Assembly (NCBI RefSeq): GCF_028640845.1
Contig: NC_080541.1
Span: 36,671,935 to 36,735,934, forward strand
From: Ahaetulla prasina
Lineage: Eukaryota; Chordata; Lepidosauria; Squamata; Colubridae
Direction: 5' to 3'
DNA: 64,000 nucleotides
Shown here: positions 10,583 to 21,599 of the stretch, in pieces
Layout of the letters: every line of letters begins with the position of its first letter
Numbering within the stretch: the first letter of the stretch is position 1
Position numbers and translations under genes: made by a program
Notes under the pieces: generated by a model
What the model was told of the DNA's origin: nothing
Database searches by the model: none
Seen by the model: only the letters and a program-made list of their open reading frames with translations

Positions 10583-13254
10583 CTGTAGCAGCTAATCAAA
10601 ACCATAAAATGTACTGCTTTTATGAAATGATAAGATTAATATTAGCAGAATTAAATTCAACCTATTGGTTTGGCCCTGTACAGCAGCCTAAATTTCTCAT
10701 ATGGCCCTTTGGGAAATTATTTGTCCACTGTTGAGCTAATGTTATATCTACTTCCTAGAACTTCTAAGAAGAAAAGAAAAAAAGAAAGAACGAACATGGT
10801 TAGGACAACCAGGTGTGAATTACCCAAATTTGCGGAACAGCAGCAGCAATGAAATAATAATGGTAAGACAAATTAAAATGCTACTCAACTTCCAACAATT
10901 CTGGGCAGTGTACAAATTGCTAAAAATATTTTTAAAAAAACCAGCACAAAACAGAGAGGTAGCATACCCACAAGGAAACAAAGGAAAAAAAAGGAGCTTC
11001 AAATAAAGAAAACTCCAATTCTGTTATTCTCTACTGGCCAGAATTTTGCAGCCCAGAAATGGAAGCCCTAACTAAAGTAACCATAATATTTTCAATAAAA
11101 GTTAGCATGCCTGATACTTCCCTGTCTTCTTAATAAATTCATAATGCAGGATCACTGTGGATGACTCTGTATATAGTCTGTTTTATCCTAAATTATACCT
11201 AAACTTCCACACACGGACACATCAAAAATAAGTAATCACATGACTTTCCCTGTTGCATTCATAAAACCGATAAAGAATGTTGACGGAAAGGAGGGGGAAT
11301 ATTAATTTTAAGCTTTTAATCTACACATGCATTAATTCCACATTAAAATCTTAATGAAATTATAAAATGTATAAATCCCATTGTAAAATTAAAATGCTAC
11401 CAGCATGTTAAATAATTTCCCACCACAGCCATTTCTAGCACGTCAAGACAATTCCTAATAGCCACAAAACAATCATTAATCACTCAAAGCAATGCAACTA
11501 TATTTCAGTTTTCTAACAGATCCGAAAAAAGACAATATATAAGCAATTAAAATAATAACAATAAAAAACATCCATTAGATAAGAATTTACTATTTCATTT
11601 TAAGAGGTGAAATGGCTTAAATAATGAATGTGATTTGATCCATTCAAAGAGACAATGGCTACAATTCTAAACAATTTTCGAATATTTCTTCCTGTTTGTT
11701 ATAGATATGTATTTAATTTTGAAATCCCTGCTGAGACATTCATCCTCTAACTCTTTCTAAACATCCTGAGGATAGAAGGCAATGGCCCTTGCAATGCAAG
11801 CAATTAAAAAAGCAAATTTATTTTTGCATACACCATATTTTTCATTTAATATGCTCTGTGATGAATGAAAGTCTTCTCAAGAACCAGAGTTTGACATTTC
11901 TTTGTGGAGTTTCATATGGGTCAAGGGTTTCTGCACAGCACAACAGCGTAACTGTTGCCATGGTAGCAGCTTATCAGCCAATTTCTAATTGCTCGTGACC
12001 CTGAGAAATGCCAGCTTGTGCTGGCATAGCTGCTATTTGAATCCAGCAGAACACCTACCAAATGGAGAAGAGTGGTAGGAAGAGATAATACTTTAAGTTG
12101 TGCCAACAAGGAACTTGGGTTTCTACCCATTCTTGCTGGATGCATACAGTGGCAGCTCTTGAAATATCTTGAAATATAATTTTGAGGAAGTTCTAAAAAG
12201 CAGTTTTAGGAGGATCTGAAATTCAGGCAAAGTTAGAAAACCTTTATCGGTAAACAGGATTCAAACCATGCTTTATCTTGAAAGTATGTATCAGTACAAT
12301 TTACAGCAGTGAACAATCTGAGGACTGTAAGCAATATACTTTAATAATAGCATGTAATCTCAAATATATTTTTAAAAAGTCACCACAGACTTTTTACTTA
12401 CTGCTGGAAACCAGAAGACTTTGGATTTATTAGTAAAATTGATCACAGATTTTTCTCTCTCCACTCCATCCGTGTTATGATGGTTCTGTAAAAAATCTCA
12501 GTATATACTTGGCATAAATTTGAAGTTTGTAATATGGAGAGAGTGGGGGGGGAGGAGAGAGATGTATAGCATTCCATAAGTGTTTTAATAAAATGCCATT
12601 ATTTTTCATATACTGAGTGTGTGATCCATTCAGCTCAGATAAATATAATTTGACATAATTCAAGCCAATCCTATATTATTTTATGAGATCAGTTTATTGG
12701 CATATTGCCGACAATTAATTTCTTTCTTATTCACTTTAAATTAGCATTTGATATATAGCAGAATTCTTTAATTGTAGAGTTGTAGACCCCACAAAGAAAT
12801 TGCTTACTTGTAAAATTCTTCCATTCAAGACCACCTAAGTGAAAAAAACTTGTATTTTTCCATATCTAAGGATCATTCACTGTTCAGAAACATCCAAATC
12901 ATCCTTGTGTAAATTGTTTGATCCCTCAAACAATCTCTTAGCATCTTTTTCCTACTAACTTTGCAAGCTAACAATAAAGTGAAAATAATTACTCCAAGCT
13001 GGCCCATGTTCCGGAAAAACTAAAATTCTGTGATTCTCAGTCCACACAAACTGGACATCAATTGCTTGATTTTCCAAGAATACCCGAACAAAGAGAAACA
13101 AAGAGACTGCATACAGAAACCAGAAAGTCGTAGAAGTCCAAATATTAATTTATAGCAGTTTCAAAAATACCACAGTTTATTGACTACACTCTTGAACACT
13201 GTCTACAATGTGAAATCATGAAGGATAGAATATATATCCTAATCATCACCATCA
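10583..13254. other. Unique AT-rich DNA, 2.7 kb
   Basis: No splice-flanked frame, repeat end or microsatellite of note is seen. It is probably intronic. Confidence 0.5.
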
Positions 13255-13866
13255 TCATTTTTATTGTCACTGCACAACATATGTACAATGAGATTGGTGG
13301 AGCTCCCTCACTGCACCACCCCCCAACACAATACAACTCACAGTGAAAACAGAAAATCCCTAATCCAATAAATCATATTAACAAACACTCAGTGCTATTA
13401 CATCAGTATGAACATGTTACACATTGCGCCAGCCCTGCAAGTCCATCGTACTACGTAGTTATGATGTTATTTCGCATTCAGGAGTCTGACAGCCCACAAA
13501 TAAAAACTGTTCTTCAGCCTCTTTGTGTGGCTGGCTATGCTTCTATATCTCCTTCCGGATGGTAGGAGGGTAAAGAAGTGCTGACCAGGGTGTGAGTCAT
13601 CCCGGAGGATTTTCTTCACTCTTCTAAGGCAGGGAGCCCTAGCGATCTCATCTATCAGGGGACAGCCCATGATATTTTGTGTTATGCTCACCATCCTCTG
13701 TAATGTTTTTCTGTCCGCAGCTGTCAGGCTGGCATGAAAGTGAGGCGCATTCTATTGTGGACGAGTAAAAGGAGGTCATCAGTTGTTGTTCCACCATGTT
13801 TTTACATAAGACCCTAAGGAAATGGAGTCTCTGTTGGGCCTTCCTGGCCACATGTTGTTTTTTCAT
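13255..13866 (-). pseudogene. L2-type LINE 3' fragment (reverse transcriptase C-terminus)
   Basis: Two overlapping minus-strand frames read FFTLLPSGRRYRSI, RLKNSFYLWAVRLLNAK and, upstream, RKAQQRLHFLR and FYSSTIE. These are the C-terminal blocks of an L2/Rex-type ORF2 and align with the same blocks of the copy at 23649-25616. The frame is broken between the two halves near 13650-13690. The + strand at 13255-13330 (TTTTATTGTCACTGCACAAC) is the 3' UTR. The fragment is inactive and 5'-truncated. Confidence 0.78.
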
Positions 13867-13870
13867 ATAT

Positions 13871-14795
13871 TACTGCTTTTTCTTTTTGCAAATAATTAAG
13901 AATTTATAAAGACTTGAAGTCATTTCTGAAAACTGTACCTAGTGCTACAGAAATAATTTAATTTGCTTTAGATTGTTCCAAAATAAGTTTATCCAAATAA
14001 GAAAAGGATCATGAAAACTGGAATTCGACTGTCCCATTTCCTTTTCTAATATATAACAAGACATAACCTGCAGATACCTTGAATAGAAGGAAGAGATGAA
14101 ACAGGCTTGATTTCAAAACAAAGTGGGATATAAAGGTTTTCAGCTATCTTCTTGAAATATGTTTCATTGTTTTAAAATAATTTATTAAAATATATATTTT
14201 AAGTATCCTTAAAAGAATATTTAAATATACTTATATTTTAAGTATCCTTTATTGTTTTGTCTAAGCAGAACAAGCTTAAATTTGCTGGGTACCTAGACTT
14301 GATTGCAGCAAACATATTCTTATCATGAATAAAACTTGTTGCACATTTCAGAAATATGTTTTAATGGATTTTAGATCAAGGATTTATTTATTTAGTGTAT
14401 GGCATTAGAGCAAGGAAGGAGTATTGATAAAAAAGTACCATCTTGAGGTTGAGACTACTACTAGACATGGCACCACTGATCCAGAGGTTAAAAATGGAAG
14501 AAGAATTATTAATGCACAGCCTTTTTATATCAAAGGAAGTACTTGTTAAGAAGTAAACTAGCTATGGCAGATCAGAAAACATATCTGGAGAAGTGTGAAC
14601 AGACTGAGAAGTCAGAGTCAGTGGTAATATTAAAAGAAAAGAAGCTTCTCCAAGGATAATATCTGAAGGAGACCATATTGAATATCTTGTGTTTTATTTT
14701 TAATCAAATCATGCTTTAGCCTTCTGAAAAGAGTACATAAGGGAACTGCTCTTTTCCTTTAATCCCAGTATGTATTCTTTACCTGGGGAAACTAG
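13871..14795. other. Unique AT-rich DNA
   Basis: Contains TTTTAAGTATCC words repeated at about 14195-14245. No gene is seen. Confidence 0.5.
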
Positions 14796-14800
14796 TAGAT

Positions 14801-15343
14801 TGTTGTGGTCCGCCAGCAGCCTGCGGAGCTGGCAGCAGGGGAAGAGCCTTCCCCAAGCCTTCTGGGGAAGGCTCGGACGAGGGCTCTGCATCAGAGGCAG
14901 AGAAAGAGCCATCTAGGAGGTACGTGCTGCCTCCGGAGCCTCCAGAGTTGGACCTCATTGAGGCAGAGGAACAGGGGGAGCCTGTTCCCAGTGCACGCAT
15001 GTGCAGAGCTGCCAGAAGGCAAGAACAGTTAAAACAAAAGGGACGATTTGGGAGTAGGACTTGGAGATTATTGGCCCCTCCCATAAAATTTAAAAGAGGA
15101 GCAAAGGCTGGAAGCAACGCTGTTAATTCTGTGCAATTTAAAGTTTGTTTGATTCTGGACTCCATGTAGCTATGCCAATTGGGTCTTTGGTAGCATGTCA
15201 AGGGAGAAAAAGGTGGGGGATTATCAGCCTTATCCAGAAGGACTCTTCATAACTATTTGGGACTCATCTGTGAATGAACAGAATTCACAGCTGTTTGGGA
15301 CTATTCATCTGTTTTACTGACTCAGGAGGCCTAGGTCAGAACA
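14801..15343 (+). mobile_element. Solo LTR, 543 bp
   Basis: Starts TGTTGTGG and ends TCAGAACA, so the termini are TGTT...AACA. A perfect 5-bp target duplication TAGAT flanks it (14796-14800 and 15344-15348). The same family recurs at 16850-17904 on the other strand. A TATA-like TTTAAAAGAGG lies near 15088. No primer-binding site or polypurine tract adjoins, so it is a solo LTR left by recombination. The frame beginning at its first base stays open to 15169 and is rich in E, P and S. Confidence 0.88.
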
Positions 15344-15455
15344 TAGATCCAAGGAACTGATTTGGATGAAGAAAGCACCGATACATATACAAAGGTGAGA
15401 ACCAGAGCACTAAAATAGCATTTCTCCTTTATTGTGACATTGCCATACACAGCTA

Positions 15456-15872
15456 CACAATAGTCCTTGATGTACAGCCATTCATTGAGCGACTATTTGA
15501 AGTTACAACAGTGCTGAAAAAATGACTAATGATCAGTCCTCACACTTATGACTGTCCCAGCATGACCACAGTCATGTGATAAAAATTGGGCTACTTGGCA
15601 ACCGGCATGTATTTCCAACCATTGCAGCATTCTGGGCTCACGTGATCACCATTTGTGACCTCTACCTCTGGCTCCCAACAAGTAACATCAATGGGGGAAG
15701 CTGGATTCACTTAATGACTATGTGATTCACTTAACAACAGCAGCAATTTAAGTTAACATCCATGGGAAAAAAGCTCATAAAATATTGATTTGACTCACTT
15801 AACAACCTTCTTGCTTAGAAATGGAAATTCTGGCTGTAATTCTAATTCGTCATAATTCGAGGACAACCTGTA
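15456..15872. mobile_element. TIR element (ACAGGTAGTCCTCGACTTAC family), copy 1
   Basis: Begins ACACAATAGTCCTTGATGTAC and ends ATTCGAGGACAACCTGTA, diverged inverted termini. The body has ACTTAACAAC and GTGATCACC words shared with the copy at 19386-19772. It is non-coding and probably a non-autonomous DNA transposon. Confidence 0.75.
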
Positions 15873-16059
15873 TATAAAATCTATTCATCCATTACTTTGA
15901 AGGGAAGTCAAGTGATTCCAGTGTCTTCAAATGGGAAGTAGAAAGTGAAAAAGAATTAGCAGAGATGGATATGACTTTTATGCCACTGCAGTTTTCCACT
16001 GGATGGAAAACTGCACTTCAATTCACAGCTAACTCTCACAAAATTTGTGAGCATTGCTG

Positions 16060-16125
16060 GCTGGGGAATTATGGCAGTTGAAGTCCACACATCTAAAAGC
16101 TGCCAAGGTTGAGAAACCTTGTACT
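16060..16125 (+). repeat. Short dispersed repeat shared with 41226-41274
   Basis: GAATTATGGCAGTTGAAGTCCACACATCTAAAAGCTGCC-type sequence also occurs at 41226-41274. It is a known kind of reptile dispersed repeat, but I cannot name the family. Confidence 0.6.
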
Positions 16126-16176
16126 AAACCATCAAGTAATTTTCAGAGTTAGAAATGTACTGCGAGCCAAAGGTGC

Positions 16177-16262
16177 TTTTCCAAGAGACAAATAGACTTC
16201 CTTGTTTTTTCTTTGAAGACATTTCACTTCTCATCCAAGAAGCTTCTTCAGCTCTGACTGGA
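16177..16262 (-). mobile_element. Penelope-like tail, minus strand, with hammerhead-like core
   Basis: On the minus strand the order is CAGTCAGAG, CTGAAGA, a stem GCTTCT/AGAAGT, GAAATGTC, then TTCAAAGAAAAAACAAGG. The core spans 16218-16251. It belongs to a different PLE family from the copies at 20-32 kb but keeps the same 34-nt spacing. Confidence 0.6.
16218..16251 (-). ncRNA. Hammerhead-ribozyme-like core (PLE), ACGT changed to ATGT
   Basis: CTGAAGA and GAAA core boxes are present. Stem II is 6 bp (one G-U pair) with loop TGGATG. The stem III palindrome ACGU reads AUGU. The cleavage triplet GTC is kept. Confidence 0.45.
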
Positions 16263-16336
16263 GTGTGGGGGATGGAGGGATTTGCACTCCTTGCAGGACT
16301 GAGAATCTTCATAGACAAATGTACTAAGAGCAATTA

Positions 16337-16440
16337 AAATGTTGAAAAATTAAAATGTTAAATTAAATTAAAAATAATTAATTTAAATTGTTAAATTTAA
16401 ATTAATTAATTTAAATTTTAACAATTAAATTGTTAAAATC
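16337..16440. repeat. AT-only low-complexity tract with palindromes
   Basis: Composed of TTAAATTTAAATTAATTAA-type words that can fold on themselves. Little else can be said. Confidence 0.7.
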
Positions 16441-16539
16441 TATTGAGAGTGATTAAAATGCAGTTATTTAACTTTTTTTAACCTATTTCTAAGTCCATGT
16501 AGAGCCCATTCTATGGGCTTGCCACAATAGGGGGCAATG

Positions 16540-16849
16540 AGGTGAGGACAATGGCAGCCAGGGGGGCAGGAGCAGTGACGGGCATGGCAAACAGGGGTGC
16601 AACATGGTGGCGGAGGTCCCTGTGCCACTCAGCTGTTCTCCAGCAAAGACCGAAACACTGCCACACAGCTGACGGACCGGCGTGGAGATGGGCGGCCTTT
16701 CACAGCCAGGACCACCACGGCTGGAGTTTTTCCAGCGACAACGGCCCGGGACACCGCCGGGAAGGCCGCCATGGACATTGGCCTGATCAGAACCTGGCTA
16801 ACTCTGCCAGATGTTGGCTGCTGAGGTGGGGGTTGGGGAAGGTAGCTGC
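16540..16849. other. CpG-rich block of unknown origin
   Basis: About 310 bp, strikingly GC- and CpG-rich in an AT-rich background (GGCCCGGGACACCGCCGGG near 16744). Frames are open on both strands but have no recognisable domain. It abuts the LTR at 16850. It could be internal sequence of that retroelement, a 5' region of another CR1, or an unrelated insertion. Confidence 0.4.
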
Positions 16850-17904
16850 TGTTATGACCTAGGCTTCCTGACTCATTAAAACACATGAGTAGTCCCCAAA
16901 ACCTCTTTTATTGCAACAGCTGTGAATTATGTTTTATTTATTTATTTTTATTTATTTATTTATTTGATTTTTATACCGCCCTTCTCCCGAAGGACTCAGG
17001 GCGGTGTACAGGCAAGATAAAACCAGCAATACAATATGCAGGTTAAAATACAATTTAAAAAACTTATTTAAATTAGCCTGGAGATTAAAATTTGCCATAC
17101 TAAAAAACCCCGTTTAAAAATTAATCAATTTAACATTAAAATTCCAATTTAAGCCAGCCCCGCACGGATAAAAAGATGTGTCTTCAGTTCGCGACGGAAT
17201 GTCCGAAGGTCAGGTATTTGGCGTAAACCCGGGGGAAGCTCGTTCCAGAGTGTGGGAGCCCCCACAGAGAAGGCCCTTCCCCTGGGGGCCGCCAGCCGGC
17301 ATTGTTTGGTGGACGGCACCCTGAGAAGTCCCTCTCTATGGGAGCGTACGGGTCGGTGGGAGGCGTGTGGTAACAGCAGGCGGTCCCGTAAGTACCCAGG
17401 TCCTGTTCATTCACAGTTCCAATTAGTTGCAAAAAGTCCTTCAGGATAATCACCAACCTTTATCTCCCTTGACACTCTGCCAAAGACCTACTTGGCAAAG
17501 CCACACGGATTCCAGAATCAAACAGAGATGCCGACTGGGAACAGAATTAACAATTTTGCTTTCCTGCAGTGCCCATGTGCCTTTGCTCCTCTTTTAAGCC
17601 TTATGGGAGGGGCCAATCATCTCCAGGTCTTACTCCCTTTTGTTTTAACTGTTCGTGCCTTCTGGCAGCTCTGAGCATGCACACAACTAGGAACAGGCTC
17701 CTTCTATTCCTCTGCCTCTCTGCTGTCTGACTCTGGAGGCTCTGGAGTCTGCGCCTCACCCATAGATGGCCCTGGTCCAATCTTTGCCTCTGACACAGAA
17801 CCCTCATCTGGGCCTTCCCCAGACTCCACGACTGGTCCATGTTCCTCTTCAGCCTCCTCACTGTCCAACTCCGCTGCCAGCGCCACTGCTGGCAGACCAC
17901 AACA
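16850..17904 (-). mobile_element. LTR of the same family as 14801-15343, split by a CR1
   Basis: On the minus strand it starts TGTTGTGGTCTGCCAGCAG at 17904 and ends CCTAGGTCATAACA at 16850. An AATAAAAGAGG polyadenylation-type signal lies near 16903. Without the CR1 insert (16932-17404) it is about 580 bp. The flanking 5-mers (GCTGC and GCCAT) do not match, so it is not a clean solo LTR. It may be rearranged, or one end of a damaged provirus. The frame from its first base is open for about 75 codons and is acidic and proline-rich. Confidence 0.82.
16932..17404 (-). mobile_element. CR1 3' fragment nested in the LTR
   Basis: The minus strand reads the last part of CR1 ORF2 (words such as ERDFSGC and NNAGWRPPGEGPSLWG in one frame) and then the CR1 3' UTR stem CCTGAGTCCTTCGGGAGAAG and a (TAAA)n tail. 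It matches the 3' ends of the copies at 38060 and 54996. It is 5'-truncated at AGGACCTGGGTACTT. Confidence 0.88.
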
Positions 17905-18063
17905 GCCATTGGGTAATTGGGAGTGGAGCACTCAGGATAAAGGCAGCACTGGAAGGCAAACTGTGGCTTATTTGCCTTTTCACCACGTTCTGTGGCTGGC
18001 CTGTTAAGAAGAAAATAAAAACACAGTTCCTGCCACCTTTCTGGTCACTTTGTGTTTGGTTTC

Positions 18064-18300
18064 TTTTTATTTATTTATTTATTTATTTATTATATTTGTA
18101 TACCGCCCATCTCCCGAAGGACTCAGGGCGGTTCACAGTCAAAAACAACAGAAAAACATATAATACATAAAAAGCTAAAAGAATAGACAGTTAAATTCAA
18201 TTGATGCTCTAACTTTTAAATACAAATTTAAAACCTCATTTAAACCCTTTTTTTTAAAATCCCAAGTTTAAAACTACGTTCAAGCTAGTACAAGCTTTTT
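18064..18300 (-). mobile_element. CR1 3' UTR fragment, minus strand
   Basis: (TTTA)n, then TATACCGCCCATCTCCCGAAGG and ACTCAGGGCGG, the reverse complement of the CR1 3' terminal stem. Only the UTR remains. The upstream boundary is uncertain. Confidence 0.72.
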
Positions 18301-19385
18301 TCTTTCCAGCCAGGCCTGCCCTGCCAGGCTGAGAGTCCAATCAGTAGCTTTTAATCTACAGATGTTACAATGTTAAGGGATAGTGGTGATACAGAAGCAG
18401 TACAGTATCTTGAACTTGGAAGAGAGCAAAGGCAAAAATAATTACTATTTCATCACAGTTAAGCCAAATGTATTTTTGCATACATCTTAAGTATCAATTT
18501 CCATTCATTATAGAACAGAATTATTATCATTTTTGTGGCAAATATTATCTTTCAATGTTGTTTTAAATTTGAATCAAATCAAATAGGTAGCCACAATTAT
18601 CCCTAATGCAAGTACAGCATCCATTAATGCATACTGAAGTTCTTTCAAAACAGATGATCAATGTTTCCTTTATTTATTTATTTTTAAAGGAATGCCATTT
18701 TATCTTCTGTTCAAGAAATACTAAAGAACTTACCTGGGTAAGAAAGTTAAGTGTATGTACTTGTACTTCCATCTAAGGTAAATGTACCTTCTATCTTGGT
18801 AACAGGAAGAGAAGCAGAAAGGGTCATGTTATCCCACGGCAAGAATACTGGACTATTAACTTTCTTTTCTGTCACCATGGCAACATCAGAGGATGAAAAA
18901 ATGGTTTGCTTCAGTTTCCCCCCCTAATCCTTGTTGCTTTCTCCCCTCCCCCTTCGCAGCTTTCAACTAAATAATCTAATATTTGAATTTCCTAACTGTA
19001 ATGGACTGCCTGTTGAGTTCTCATGCTAAAATATTTATTTGGGAGTTGGTTCCACTGAAACAGTTACTACAATCCAGCACGTAGTTAAGCACACTTAAAC
19101 TCATTAATGTCAACAGCCAACTCTGTGCCAGATGGTTGGATTGTGGCCAATTTGTTTAAAATTAAAGTGATGGGTTGTCACTCAAATGACATTTGTGATT
19201 ATATTAAAATTAGGAAGGAACATGTTTTCTGCCAAGAGGAAGCTAAGGCCAAGAGTCAATTCGTTTTTGGTTGCATACGATGCTCACATGCACTGTTTTT
19301 TTTAGGAACGGTGTAGTTCACATCAAGAGAAGGAATAACGCTGTTTCATTTTGCAGGAATAATGTTTTAAGGAGTCTTTATTCAT
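18301..19385. other. Unique DNA
   Basis: No gene or clear repeat is seen between the CR1 fragment and the TIR element. Confidence 0.45.
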
Positions 19386-19772
19386 TACAGGTAGTCCTTG
19401 ATTTACAACCGTTCATTTAGTGACCATTGAAAGTTACAATGGCACGGAAAAATTGACTTACGTCTGTTTTTCATACTTGTGACCATTGCAGCATCCCTGT
19501 GGTCATGTGATCAACATTTGGCTGCTTGGCAACTGACTCATATTTATGAAGGTTGAAGTTCTGGGGTCCTGTGATTACCTTTTGTGACCTTCTGACAAGC
19601 AAAGTCAATAGGGAAGCAAGATTCATTAACAACCAAGTTACTAACTTAACAACTGCAGTCATTCACTTAACAATTTGACAAAAAAGATCATAAAATGGGA
19701 CAACATTCTCTTAACTCTTAGCACCAGAACTTTGGGGCTCAATTGTGGTTGTAAGTCAAGGAATACTTGTAT
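19386..19772. mobile_element. TIR element (ACAGGTAGTCCTCGACTTAC family), copy 2
   Basis: Starts ACAGGTAGTCCTTGATTTAC and ends GTAAGTCAAGGAATACTTGT, inverted termini of about 24 bp. The body is shared with 15456-15872. Non-coding. Confidence 0.8.
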
Positions 19773-19980
19773 TAGAAAACCTTACCCAACATCATCCCAA
19801 AAACTTACTTGCACCAATAATATATTCAACTTGCTGGGGAAAAGAATCTTTAAAATGCTAGAATTCCAAAACTTATTATCTTTACTTCAAAAAGGATTAG
19901 CGTTAGCATAGAAAGCAAATTATAAAACTATTAGTGTTGGTAGATACCTGTTTTGTTTTTATTTGGATTTGCGTAAGCAG

Positions 19981-20000
19981 TGTCTGTCTGTGTCTGTCTT

Positions 20001-20090
<90 letters not shown>
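19981..20090. repeat. Compound microsatellite (TCTG)n(TC)n(TA)n(TG)n
   Basis: Four simple-sequence motifs in succession, abutting the 3' end of a minus-strand PLE copy. Confidence 0.95.
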
Positions 20091-20606
20091 GGTCTTTGGT
20101 TGTTCGGGTTTTCTCCCGTGTAAAATTGGAAGTGTCTTGGCAACGTTTCGACAAAGTCTCATTCGTCATCTTCAGGCTTCAGCTTCATGCTTCTGGGAGC
20201 AATGTGTGATCGCAGCTGTTTCTTCCTTTTAACTGCTAGTGGGGGTTTGAACTGATTGGGTGGGAGCTTGGCTGTGCTCTGATTGGATGGGGGGTTTTTT
20301 GTGCTCTGATTGGATGGGGGTGTGTCCTGTGTTGGTGGGGGCTTGGTTGTGCTCAGTTTAGTCTGTGTTGCTGGGGGATTTGAGCTGGTGAGCTGCATAG
20401 CTGTTGTTTGGCTTTGTGGTCGTGCTACATCTTCATAGTGGGTGTCAGTCTGCTGCATGTATGGATTGGAGGGGTTTGAAATGGCTAATGTTGCAGCTGC
20501 GGTCTGGCTTCTGGTCCTTGGTCGTGCTTCATGATCAGTGTGGGTTTGGGTCTGCTTTCTGGGTGGATGTGCGGTGGTGACATCCTGTGTGGACCTCGTG
20601 AGTGTG
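20085..20606 (-). mobile_element. Penelope-like element 3' part, minus strand
   Basis: The reverse complement matches the PLE at 31465-31990: the TRSTQDVTTAHPPRKQ region, the repeated GCACA-containing CCAATCAGAG words, then the hammerhead-like core and CACTTCCAATTTTACACGGG. A degenerate minus-strand frame runs through most of it. Its 5' limit (CACACTCACGAGG) nearly coincides with that of the copy at 28799-29313. It is joined head-on to a plus-strand tail at 20607. Confidence 0.82.
20142..20175 (-). ncRNA. Hammerhead-like core, cleavage triplet GTT
   Basis: CTGAAGA and GAAA boxes are intact. Stem II is GACGAA/TTTGTC with one G-U wobble. The triplet before the expected cleavage point is GTT instead of GTC. 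Confidence 0.55.
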
Positions 20607-20736
20607 GCACGAAGCTGAAGCCTGAAGATGACGAATGAGACTTCGTCGAAACGTCGCCAAGACACTTCCAATTTTACACGGGAGAAAACCCAAACAACCA
20701 AAGACCTATATACAAACACCCGTGAAAACCTCAGAA

Positions 20737-20740
<4 letters not shown>
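20607..20740 (+). mobile_element. Penelope-like element tail, plus strand
   Basis: Starts GCACGAAGCTGAAGC, directly 5' of the hammerhead-like core, and continues through CACTTCCAATTTTACACGGG to a (TA)n tail. Together with 20085-20190 it forms an inverted repeat of about 105 bp per arm. Confidence 0.85.
20622..20655 (+). ncRNA. Hammerhead-ribozyme-like core, all boxes intact
   Basis: CTGAAGA at 20622-20628. Stem II is GACGAA/TTCGTC (6 bp) with loop TGAGAC after one bulged T. GAAACGTC lies at 20648-20655. The ACGT after GAA is self-complementary and could form stem III between two molecules, with GTC before the cleavage point. Flanking GAAG (upstream) and CTTC (downstream), plus GC/GC next to the core, could form an interrupted stem I. 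This is the type I arrangement reported for PLEs. Confidence 0.62.

Positions 20741-20816
<76 letters not shown>
20741..20816. repeat. (TA)n array at a PLE 3' end
   Basis: About 38 TA units directly after the PLE tail. Confidence 0.97.
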
Positions 20817-20818
<2 letters not shown>

Positions 20819-20819
20819 A

Positions 20820-21590
20820 TCTACCTATCACTATTCTATACTTCTTACAAGAAATGTACTTGAGGAGCAGGTTACAGGAGGACTCCAGATTGAGCAGTGT
20901 ATCTATCTATCTGGAGCAGCCCATCAGATCAAAGATGCTGTTGAAAATTTCTCAACATGGCCCTGACAATGAACCTTAGAGTTCCATTTACTGAAAAGGG
21001 AACAGGTGACCCTAAACACAGCTGTCAGACAGAGCTCTGCAGATACAATAATGGCATAGAAATATTAATATTTCACCACTCCTACCATAACATGATAGGT
21101 CCTAATCTGATCCATCAGATTCATCCCTCAACTTCCTCCATGGCACTCTAGATGTCTCTTGACCCGTTTCAACTCCCTCAACTCCTCTGTAAACAGGGGA
21201 GCTGATGAGCATGATGGAATGAGAGAGGTCACATGAGCAAGGCCTTGCCCAAGGCCTTCACTATCTCCCTATCTCAGGTGAAAGCCAGGGCCTCAGCAGG
21301 GCCATGTAGCAAAACCTCAGGAATACCCCCCATCCCAACTCCCTTTGGAACCTCACCAGGTCCATAAGTCACCAGGAACAGACCAATCAAATAGGTCCTG
21401 CCTCCCTGCAGAAGGGGAAAGCATAGGGAAATATCAAGAACGTGATCTGACCATGACAAATAGGACAGGGCAAGTTTCCCCCCTGGATCACATTATTACT
21501 GCTGTGACAATGTGTGACAACTATTCCAAATTGGGCCCTGAATACTCATGCCATGGTAGCCATGAACTTCCAAGCTGCTTCCTAAAGTAA
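20820..21590 (-). mobile_element. Diverged CR1/L3-type fragment, minus strand
   Basis: A minus-strand frame at 21274-21459 starts MSWSDHVLDISL, aligning with MSWSDHFLLRL at the end of the CR1 endonuclease domain in the copy at 57185-58141. The following residues keep the CR1 linker spacing. It is heavily decayed and its boundaries are approximate. Confidence 0.55.
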
Positions 21591-21599
21591 GCTGCTTCT

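Noticed and set aside
16542..16886. Overlapping frames on both strands in the CpG-rich block
   Set aside because: No homology recognised. Open frames in all directions are expected at this base composition.
19903..20209. Frames rich in T/H/Y/R across the 20 kb microsatellites
   Set aside because: Translated simple repeats.
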